This document shows, piece after piece, positions 45,901-57,900 of a stretch of DNA of 64,000 nucleotides. The DNA is from Theristus sp. LFF4_11 (Eukaryota > Nematoda > Chromadorea > Monhysterida > Xyalidae). The translations under genes and the position numbers were made by a program. The stretch is from contig JASANC010004953.1 of NCBI GenBank assembly GCA_030248135.1, positions 1 through 64,000 on the forward strand, written 5' to 3'. A model generated the notes under the pieces. The model did no database searches, was not told the origin of the DNA, and worked only from the letters and a program-made list of their open reading frames with translations. Within the stretch, counting starts at the first letter, position 1; every line of letters begins with the position of its first letter.

Positions 45901-48900
45901 GTCACTACGTTTCCAATCAAGGTGTAGATTCTTTTTTGTCACTTTGTTATTGAGCCACTTGCTCAAAGGGTCAGTGTCATCGGTTAAATCTACCATCGAT
46001 TGCGAGTCATTCATGACAAGTTTTTTAGTTTATCTATTTTTCATTTCTTTCTTCGAAACCGGAAGGTAAGAACTCCGGTGGCTTTTTCCTGGTAGCAATG
46101 GCAAGCCAAAGCTTTCGCCATGAATGGTGTAAACCCAGCATGAATGGCGCAGCATGTAAACCCCTCCCAGTACCTGTGAACTGCCCCCATCTCGAGTTTG
46201 GTGGTTTTCGGCCCCTATAATCAGCTGATTGGTTGGCGATCATGCTCATATGCGTGCTTTCTTTGCAAAACAGACTCTGCCCATAGCAATGTTGCACAAA
46301 TAGCATGCCTAACGTGATAACAACCAATCAGCGGATTCCGTATAATTTCGATTTCCGACTGTAATTCATATTCCACTCCGTCGTCCAGGGCGACGTCATC
46401 GATCTCGTACGCGCCGACGGTCGCACGAACGTGGTCGTGCAGGAGGGTGCGCAGCAGGTCGCCTACGAGCTCGACGAGGCGCTGATCGAGTTCGGCACGG
46501 CCATCGACGGCATGGACTACGCGAGGGCGGTCGCATACCTCGAGCAGCACGAGGACGTGCCGGAGGCGGAGACCATGTGGCGCCAGCTGGCGGAGGTCGC
46601 CATTGAACAGCAACAGTTGCACGTCGCCAAGAGGTACCGTGTTTGGGTCTCTCCGTCCGTACTACACGATGGCGATACAGTTTTATCGGAGTTTCCTGCT
46701 TTTTGCAAAATTAAAAAAAATGGAATGGAATGGTGTGAGGAACTGACTTTTGTGCCGGTGTCATGCCATATTTTGACCGGGGGGTGAAAGGACAGTGCAT
46801 TGGACTTTGGATAAACGCACGCAGTGTTGTTGCACAGTCATAAGACGCCTATGATGGCAGCGAAACCCACGTTGTCTTGTCGGTAAACTGATCGTAGGGG
46901 GATCGAACCCGGTACCTTTTGGTTTGAAGCGGAGCTCTTTCCACTGCGCCACCACCGCAGCAACATGTTACTGATATTTAGGGCCTATGCAGCACTGATC
47001 GATGTTGCGCGCGTGCGATATCTGGAAGAGACGATGGCTATTGCGGCGGAAGCGTCAACGAGAATTGTTGGGGTTTTCGCTTTTTTTCCTTTTTACTTTA
47101 AAATTCTGAAGAACATGAGTTATAGATTACATTGTAGTTTACTCAATACTTTTAAATTTACTTTACTTAATTTACAGTCTAACTCTATAACATATCCAAT
47201 TAGCTGATTGATTGGTTGGTGATCACGTGATGCATGCATTCTGCGCGAACCGAACTCCGCCTCCACGTCAATCCATGCACCGAATGCATGCATCAACCAA
47301 TCAGCCAATTGTATGCGTTATAGAGTTTAGACTGTAGTTTCAAAACTCTCTGGAATCGTTTTCTTCAGGGCGGCGACGGCACACAGTACTACAGGGTGCG
47401 TGCACGATTGGCCGTGATGGCGCGTGATTTCAACGAGGCGGAACGAATCTATCTTGAACAGGTCTGTTGTCTGTTCTGTGTTGCTTCGGGATGCACAAAT
47501 GCGGCATTATGAACTTACTGTCACCGCTCGTGGCCTGGGTGGCAGCGTGTTAGACTCTTGTCTGTGCGCTCGGTGGATCGAGCACCCGCCTGAGGAGTGT
47601 ATCGGCACTTAATGACAGAGAAAACTCGATGGGCGGCCTACTCGACGGCGTTCTGTACGCTGCTCTGGGTTAGCCCTATAGCTTAAACGCCTAAAATCAC
47701 CGGTCCGTTAATTCATTCGTTCGTTCAACTTATGAGTTGCTTGATTGGTTTGTAGAAAATTTCTTTAGAACGCTCTTGATGAAGCGATTGAAATGTACCA
47801 GAGTCTACACAAATGGGACGAAGCCCTGGCGCTGGCTGAATCACGGGTGAGCAATTTTAGCTTTTAGTAAAGCAATCTTTTTGACTTCGTGTTTTTTTGT
47901 CCTTAAACAGATTTACTAGGAAGGTAAAGTTTTGCAAATCACGTAAACTGGCAAATATACAGGGTCACGCGCAATTGGAAGACCTGAAACGGAAATACTA
48001 CCGTCACCTCGCCGATACCGGTCAGGATGAACGCGCTGCGGAGGTGCGAGCATTTTGATTCATCATTGTGCTAAAAAAAACAAAAAAAACTGAATAAGAT
48101 CATTCCGGTTTCACAACGTCCAATGCAGATCAAAGAGAAGGAGGGCGACTACATGGCTGCGATTGATCTGTATCTGAAAGCGAACCTACCGGTGCGTGCA
48201 GCGCGCGTGCTCACGCAGAATCGACTGGCGATTCAGAACACCGATTTGGTGCAGTCGATCGCGGTGACCCTGATAAAGGCGGAGCTGTTTGTTCAGGTGA
48301 GGATTCCCGGGTTTCTGTGTTGAGTGGTCCTGACACGATTGTTGGGACTTTGCAAATTTTTCATTGGTTTCTGGCATGATTCCGTTTGCGCGCATTCGTA
48401 GCACAGACGTTTTTGTTGACACTTGAAATAAAGGGCTTTTGGAGGAATTATAGATTCAAAAACTGTATGTGGCTGGTATCTGCAGTCGAACTCTAAATCA
48501 GCGTAGTCGTTGGTGATCACGTGCACGCATGCCTTTCTGTGCAGAAATTGCTGTGGGGGCGGAGTTTGGTCTGCACAGAAAGCATGCATCACGCGATCAC
48601 CAACCAAATCAGTTGATTCCTACAATTGAGAGTTCGACTTTATAATGTTTTCTAATCGATATATTGAAAGCTGGTTTCACGATTATATTTGCCGGACTGA
48701 CCAACGCAATAATTGGTCGGAATTTGTTGCAGTTCCTAAAAGATCGCCTTTTTCATACAGGCCGGTAACTTGTTCGAGAAAACGAGCGACTTCAAGCGTG
48801 CGTTGGAGTGCTATCGTAAGGGCAACGCATATGGTCAAGCTGTTGAGCTGGCGCGCAGCGCGTTCCCGGAGGAAGTGATCAATCTCGAGGAGCAGTGGGG

Positions 48901-51900
48901 CGACTCGCTGGTCGCACAGAAACAAGTGGAGGCCGCTATAAACCATTATATCGGTATGGGGCAGATTTTATGCTTGGTTTTCAAGTTTATTCATATTGCA
49001 GCAATTTTTCTGGTTTTGCGATTTTGTACGTTTTGCAGAACTCCGAAAGTGAATTAGTTTTATAATTGATGCTTGATAGGGGAAAATCGAATTGAAGAAA
49101 CTGTTTACCGCGCCACCTTGTGATTGAATTTTTTACAATTATTTTCATACAGTCGACCTCCAAATTATAGACAATCAGCTGATTTGTTGGTGATCATGTG
49201 TGATGCATCTCTGCCGGACATACTCCGCCTCGCACAGAAATGCCAGCATGTATCACGTGATCACCAACCAATCAGCTGATTCCCTATAATTTAGAGTTCG
49301 ACTGTACACGTTGCTAATTTTTTCTGGTTTAAAGAAGCGGGCAAAAGTCTGAAAGCGCTCGATGCCGCGGTACGCGCACGCCAGTGGGTGAAGGCGGCAC
49401 AAATCGTCGAGGTCGTTGAGGAGACTGAAGATGCAAAAAAATATTTCGGCGCTATTGCGCAGCATTACGCGTCTATTAACGAGCTTGAGGTATTGTCGAA
49501 CTCTAAATTATAAGCAATCGGCTGTTTGGTTGGTGGGTGATCACGTGATGCATGCTTCCTGTGCAGTGGAGGCGGAGTCCGTCCTGCACAGAAAGCATGC
49601 ATCACGTATGTACATACATATGATCATCAATCATCACCAGCCAATTATCAGCTGATTGCGTATAATTTACGATTTCGACTGTCATAGTTTTTCATTGTTT
49701 TTTTTGGATGATCGGTTGGAGGTTTCAATAAACGGAAATCCGTTTCAGCGAGCGGAACGCTTCTACATCGAAGCCGGACAGCACCGCGATGCGCTGGAGA
49801 TGTACAACAAGGCGGGGCGTTACCAAGACGCGTCACGGGTTCGTTTGTCAAATGCGTTTGACTTTTAAAAATTTGTTCTTTCTAATTCAAATTCAAGAAG
49901 GGACGCATTTGACGTTTTTACTTGTTCTTTTTCTAATTCTAATTTAACTAATCATAAATGTTTTGTCCAGCGGCTTTCTTCCCCCGGCGATAAACGAAAG
50001 ACTCAAAACGACATACTTGTTTTGTCAATTCACTGGTTTATTCAACAGTTTCACAAATTCCACAGCGAAACATGTGAAAGCTAAAACAAACACCGCCACA
50101 CCAGCCAACCAGCCGATTCTCTCGTTTATCACAACAGTACAAAGGGGCGTTCATGAAGCAGTATTTAGTGACCGCATAGGGCATAGCCACGGTTTAACAC
50201 CTACTCATCACTAAATGCTGCTTCATGAATGCCACTTAACTCTCTCCACAACCTTCATTCATTCCTACAATACAGCTCGCGAGCACCTATCTGCAAAACG
50301 AAGAGACCGTCGCGATGTATCTCGCTGAGGCGCAGCATCTCGAGGCGCATGGGAAATACCGCGAGGCGGAACAGCTGTACCGCATCGTGAACAAGCCGAA
50401 CAAGGCGATCGCGATGTACAAGAACGCGAACATGCACGAGCCGATGATGCGACTCGTCAAGGAGTTCCATAGTGAACACGAAGCGGTCGGTTTTGAATTA
50501 GTAGAAATATACCCGTGCCTACGGCCCGGAATTTCACTTTTTTCCCGTGTGCGGTCGTTCCCGTTCACTGTTTTTTTACTATGACTTATTTTTACAAACG
50601 TGTCCGACTGAAATGACGTCATGTGCCGCCAAACATGCGCTTGCCGTTCACAGCAAACCAGACTTTCCGTTTAGCCGATTCCTTCCCGTAAACAAATGGT
50701 GAATGTCGGATCAGTCACACCAAACTGACATTTTAGTGCCTGTACTTTGACAAACGGGCGTTTTTAAAGCAAATGACGTCATTTTAGTCCGGACACGTTT
50801 GAATAAATCCACAATATAATAAGAAAACAGATTGTTCATTGTGAAGCAGAAAAAAACTTTTTATCTCATTTGCTGTTCACATCCATCAGCAACTGCAAGC
50901 AAGCTTGAGCCGTTCACAGTTCAGCAGGCTGTTGTTAATTCCAGTTTATTGTGTTCAGCAACAGTCCCGACAGTCAGCATTGCTGCTGATCCTTTTCATC
51001 TTAGGAAACACATATTCATCTCGCGAAAGAGCTGGAAGAACAACAGCGGTATGCGGAGGCAGAACAGCATTATCTCCAGGCGAACGAATGGAAATCCGCC
51101 GCGAACATGTACCGCAATGCGGAAATGTGGGAAGACGCCTACAGGGTGGGTGAGCGGTTGCGACAAGATTTCTGGGGAAAAAATTTCAGCATCTAAAACT
51201 TCAAAAAACGACGACTGTTATTATCATTTTTTCGGTTTATTCTTATTTTTTCGGTTCTGCGACTCATTGCGTTTGCACGCGTAGAATTGAAACTTTTTGT
51301 CAATCTTTATGTGGCGAGGCGATTCAAAATAGCCCAAGTAATCCGGACGTATTTAGGGGACTCAGATAACTCTACCATTCTTGAATTCCCGCGTCATGCA
51401 TGAAACTGTGCACCTACATGTATCTATGCGCTCATTGAGTCTCGAAACCAAAACAAAAAAATCACAGTTGATTGGTTCAACCAAAATTATAAAAAAACAG
51501 TTATTTTTTCAGATGGCGAAAACGCACGGCGGCAACACGGCGGCGACGCAGGTGGCGTTTGTTTGGGCGAAACACCTGGGCGGTGACTCGGCCGTGAAGC
51601 TGCTGCAGAAGCTGAACCTGCTCAAGGACTGCATCGAGTATTCGAGCGACAATGGGTTCGTGGAGATGGAGGTGGAGAATTCAGATGGCAATCACGGTTG
51701 CTTTTATAGAGGTTTTCTGGGCGTTTTCAAAGATTTTTTTAAAGTCGATTGATTGCATGCCCTTGCAATCACCAACATTCAAAGTGTTGCGTCCCAGGAT
51801 CATATTTCTCTTTCGCTTTTCGACCGTATAAACTCATTCGAATTCAAGTTTTTTTTCGTTCAGCGCATTCGAATTCGCGTTCGAGCTGTGTCGTCTCGGC

Positions 51901-54900
51901 ATGAAATCGGAGATGCCCATCGTTCACCTGAAATACGCGCTGCAACTGGAGGAGGAGGGACAGTACGAACAGGCGGAGCAACAGTTTCTGCTCGCTGGAA
52001 AGCCGAAAGAGGCCGTTGGCATGTCAGTGTGCCGGATTTTGTCATTCGTTTTTTTTGATGATTTATTCACTGTTTCGTAATACCGTATCATGTGGAATTC
52101 GCAGTGGTGTTGAGTGGGGCGAGACGTCTCGTCGAGTTAGCTTCTCGTCTCGTGGGATTTTTCCCCTGTCTCGTCTTTCGTTCGTGGCTACTGAATGGGA
52201 TGCACGGGACTTGTTTTGTCTCATGATCTTTTTACGTGTCTTTTTTGTCACCCTCGTGGCCTGGTGGTAGTGCGTTAGACTGCAGTCTGTGCGCTCGGGG
52301 GATCGAGCCCCGCCGAGTGGTGTATAGGCACTTAATGACAGAAAAAACTCGATGGACGCTCTCTTGGCTAGCCCTGGCTAAAAACATCGCCTAAAAATCC
52401 TGTCTCGTGTCGTCTCATTACAACTATCAGTTTGGCACGGACTTACAACATCTCATCTCGTCTCATGGGATTTCTGTGCCGGTCTTTTCTCGATCTTATT
52501 CCGGCAACCCTGCCTTGCGGTGGTAATCCTTGTACGTTAAGCGAATAATAACCAATCAAAAACTGTTTCACATGCAGGTACGTTCACACGCAAGACTGGG
52601 ACAACGCGCAGCGATTGGCCGAGAAATACTGTCCGGAACAGGTGCCCGACGTCTACGTGGGCCAGGCAAGGGTCGCATTTGAACAGCACGACTACCAGAA
52701 GGCCGAATCGTATTTATTGCGAGCACAGAAACCGGAGATCATTGTGAAATCGTATAAGGTGATAAATTATGATGAAATCTTCTGAAGTTCGCAGCAGATT
52801 CATTGATTATATTCAAATTACCAGAATAAGCTTGATCAATGCCGGATAGATAGATAAGACTTACAATAATGCGTGTCCACACGTTTGAACTTTGCAACCA
52901 ATTTTGCTGTTTCACGTTGTTCACACTTTGGAATTTGCAACCAACCTTACCTGTTGTTTCACTTTGCATTGTTTTCAATTGTGAGAGTCAGCGAATGTTT
53001 TTTTTTCTTTCAGGAACTGGGCATGTGGTCGGACGCACTGCGTGTCTGCAAGGAGTACATTCCAACAATGCTGCCAAAGTTGCAAGAAGAGTTCGATCAG
53101 CAGCAGCTGCGATCAGGAGCCAAGTAAGACTTAGATCGGTGGAAAAAATAGTTACAGTCTAACTCTATAACATATCAACTAGCTGATTGCTTGATGCATG
53201 CATTCTGTGGATGAATTGCTGCGTAGTTTGGTTCGCATAGAATCCATGCATCACGTGAATACCAACCAATCAGCTAGTTGCGTATGCTATACAGTTTGAC
53301 TGTACATAATAAAATAATTATTAATTGCTACATTGTAGTTCAGCTGACTGTTGATCAGTCTAATCTGATTCATTTGACTCAGTTTAGATCCGTCATGTTA
53401 GAGTAAATCTTTCTTTGGAAACTCTAGAGCTGCCTGGCTGTTTTTGTCTGCCTGCACCTAATCCGACTCTGAAGATCATTATTCTTGAGAAAAAATGACC
53501 AATCAACTTCCGTGCAGAGGAGCGCAGTCGTACGTGGCGCAAGCAAAGGACTGGGAGATGCAGGGTGATTACGACAAAGCGGTCGCTTGCTATCTCAAGG
53601 TCAATCGGCCTTTAACCAACGACGACGCCTTGATGGAGCGATGTTGGACGAAGGTACAGCGGAAGGACACACTTTCTGATTTCTCCTTGAACAGTGTTGA
53701 GCGCACAGTCGAACTCTAAATTATAGGGAATCAGCAGATTGGTTGGTGATCACGGTATATTCATGCTTTCTGTGCATGCATTGCTGTGGGGGCGGAGTTT
53801 GTTATCAGCGGATTCCCTATATTTAAGTTCGACTGTAAATCGAGTCGCGACTTTTTAGGCCGGCGAACTGGCGGTGAAATTCATGCCAGAGGAGCCGGCA
53901 ATTGAAGTCGTCCAACAGGCGGCTGAGCAACTACGAACGATCGGCCGATTTGCACAGGTGAAGCACAGCACACGCAGTTTTTTCTCATTTCAGCTTAAAA
54001 TGTTGCTTTTCCATTATTTTCGCAGTCATATCTCAAAATTATTTTCATGTATTATCTTTTATTTTGGTTCCTTTGGACTCAATGCGTTTGCAGACGTTGA
54101 AAGCAAACTAGTTTCAATCTTTACGTGGCAATTCAAAGTCGCCCAAGTGACCTCGGCCCTATTGTATGGGACTTGGATCACCATACCAGTTTTGAATTCC
54201 CGCCTCATACATGAAACAGTTTACCCATATGCGCGCATTGAGTCTCCGGACACCAAAAATAAAAAATCAAAATCAAAATGTTCCTAAAAAAATCGCAAAT
54301 GTTTTCCAGGCAGCCGAGATGCTTCTGTCGATCGGCTTAACGCGCGAGGCAGTGGACACTTTCATCGAGGGCGCCGAATGGAACAAGGCGAAGAAAACGG
54401 CCATGGAGGTGCAGCCGGAGCTCGAGGCGTATGTGGATGATAAGTACAAGGTGTTCCTGAGGCAGCAAGGCAAAACTGACCAGGTCGAGTGGCATATACC
54501 GTATTACCCCCATTAAACCCCCCCCCCCACCATTAATCCCCCCCACCAATAAACCCCCACCCCCCGACCAGTTTCCGAATAATTCCCACCCCCCACAAAT
54601 AATCCCCCATGGGGGATTATTGGAGACCTGTTTGAAACACATACCCAGCGAATTCAGTGGCTGGTTGCAGTGAAAATGATGAAATTGTGCTACCAAAGGC
54701 CCCAAATGGGTGAGTTAATAGTAATTTCATTACAAAAGGCTGTTATAAAAGGAAATTTCTATGTAGAGTAGAAGTTTCTGCGACTTTCTTGCCTGCCATG
54801 CAATGTATTTTTGCCATTTTTCAACAAACCCCCACCCCTAGAATTTTTTGTAAATAACCCCCCCCCCCCCACCAATAATCCCCCCCCACCAATAAACCCC

Positions 54901-57900
54901 CACCCCTAAAAGTCGCTGACGTATTAATCCCCCATGGGGGTTTATTGGGGGTAATACGGTATCACTGTAAATTGCGTTTGTTAAAGGGGGATTTCGCACT
55001 TATAATTGAGAAAAAATAAGTGCCTTATTTAATCGGTCCAACTGTAAATGTACAGTATTTCTATCAAAATCTCACTGTTTGTCTACCCACACTAAACAAA
55101 CGCACAGAAATCACAAAGCTAGAAAGAAGAAAATGTTCATTCCAATTTCTTTTTTTGAACCTGATGTTCAGGCAACCAATCAGCCTATTTTTTCAACCTA
55201 TTTTTTCAAACGTGTCCCACTGAAATGACGTCATGTGCCGCAAAACATGCGCTTGCCGTTGACCGTTCACAGCAAATCAGACTTTCCGTTTAGCCGATTT
55301 CTTTTCGTAAACAAATGGTGAATGTCGAATCAGTCACACCAAACTGAAATTTTAGTGCCTGTATTTTGACAAACGGGCGTTTTTAAAGCAAATGACCTCA
55401 TTTTAGTCCGGACGCGTTTGAATAAATCCACAATATCCGATTCGCTTTTCCAGTTGGCCGGAGTGGATGCAGCGAGCGCGGTGGACGCTCTCGTCGAAAG
55501 TGGCCAGTGGGAGAAGGCGCTAGAAATGGCGAAGCAGAAGGTCAGTTGGGAGTGGTGGGGATGGGTCTAGTCGTTTTTGAATACATCCGTGCTTTCGTCC
55601 ATTGAGATCAGTCCAAATTTAGAACCTCGACATGGATGAAAGATTTTAAAATTTCAAAATTTCAATCGCAATTTATCAGAACCTTGACATAAGACGTAAA
55701 ATTTAAAAATTTCAAAATTTCAATCGCACAGAGTCCGGCACTTCTGAGCAAATACACCGCCTTGTACGCGTCGAAACTGAGCCAGGAGGATGACAAGCCA
55801 CTGGAGGCGGTGCAGGTGTTCGAGCGCTATGGGGCAACCGCTAATCTTCAAGTTGGCAGCTTTTTGCATGCACTACTTTAACTTTTTTCATTATCTTCCA
55901 GTTCTGACAGCGTTTTTGCACTATTTTATCTAATTTTTTCATCATGAAACTTCGTTTTGAATTCAACAGAAACACGAATTCCCTTTGCAGCATTTCAATC
56001 TGTACAAGCGACTCGTCGACCAAGTGCTGGCGCTACGAGACACGCGCACACCGCAGGCGCACAGCCTGTGGGCGAGTCTGCGGAATATGCTGCGCGATTT
56101 GGTGAATTCACTGAAATTGTATTTGTTATCATTAATTTTTTTGGGTTCTGCGTGTGCAGACGTAGAAGGGAAACTTGTTTCAGTCTTTATGTGGCAATCA
56201 CCTAGTGAGTCGGGTCGGTCCTATTCAGCGGACGCGGATCACTTTGCCAATTTTGAATTCCCGCATCATGCATGAAACTGTTTTACCACACGTAGTTTAG
56301 CTTTTCCACTTCATTCCAATGGGGAATCACACATTTCGCAATCTGACGGTTATAAAAGTCGGGAACATAATCAAAAAAGTAAAACCGCTCATCAGGTAAC
56401 AAACATTCGCGCGTCAAAGGAGCAATTCGACGGTCGCTACCTTGAGATCTTCGAGCGGTACCTGATGATCGCGCATTTGTACGCCGCGCGGGCCGCGTAC
56501 TCCGCAGCGGCCGAACAGGACAAGACCGCGAAACTGTTGGCCACTCGTGTCAGCATCGCGCTGTTGCGTCACTGCGATTTGATACCGGCCGATAAGGCGT
56601 TTTATGAGGCCGGCATGGCTTGTAGAGTGAGTTTTGGTCTGGAGGGTGCATTCGGTGTTTCAATAAATAAATGAAAACTGCAGTCTCTGGCGTAATGTTG
56701 TTCTTCATGGGCACTGATGTGAATCAAAAAAGTCACGCGTTTGCATGGTGTTGATTTGCTGCATGTTAAGGCCAGCCAATACACGCACGACGTTAATATC
56801 TGGGACGTCACGTCACGGCACGTCACGTACAATGTATGAATGCGCTTGTATGAACGAGCACGTGTTCTGAAGATAACGTGACGTGACGTGTTGGAGCGGT
56901 TTTTTGCTCTGTCAATGTGACATGACGTGCCGGAAAAATTTTACTGTGTGCATGAACTGGTCTTTTACTGGCAGAGAATGTCACCAACCTCAGACGTTGT
57001 CAATCATCCGCTTTCACTAATCTGTAAAACGTGGATTGAACCTGCTGAGAACACAAAAATCAACAAACAACCCCAAAAAGCCAACCCAGGATTTCGGCGA
57101 CCGCTACGAGGGGATGGCGTTCGTATTCCTCAATCATTACCTCGACTTGGCCGAGGCGATCGAGGACCAGAACCCGGACATCGTCGACAACTCGGAGTTT
57201 GAGCAGACTGACATCCCGACGGAGATTCCGTTGCCCGAGCAGTTGTACTTGTCGGTTGGTGTGTGTGGCGGGGTTTTGTCGCAAATGATGCGTCTTAGAC
57301 CAGTACAGGTCCGTTTATACCTGACGTATGCGCATACGGCACGTCACGTCACGTCCCGTGTTATTGCCATCTACTGCTCATACCTGACGTACGTCGACGT
57401 ACGTCTGCATACGTCTTGGCATAAACGGGCCTTAAATGGACAGAATGCTCAACGAAGTGAAGTAAGGAACTTTTGTGAAAGTTGTGAATAGATCGCTTTT
57501 GACTTGGAATGAGGAGGGATTCACCAGCGAGTCGACTCAGGCTAGACTCAGCTGAACCTTGACTTTTGTTGTTTGAAATTTTTGAAATCCTGATTTTTTG
57601 ATTTTTTTTGTTATTGCGCTTGAACTTGACTTAACTTTGACTTGCTGTAAAATCCGTTCCTCCATTTTCAGCCCGACGACCACGAAGACGTCAAAGAGTG
57701 GGTGCTTGCGATAAGTGTCGATCAAAACATCGACCGTCGCCTTTTGACGGACGCCCGCGGCGTTTATGAGGCGAGCCTGCTGAATCCGGGCGGAGCAATG
57801 GCAGCACCCTGTATTGTGTCGGGTATGCAACTGTGTGAATTAGTTTGGTTTTGGTTCCAGACTTTTTCATTGAGAATTGTGGGTGAATTGAGAATTTTTC

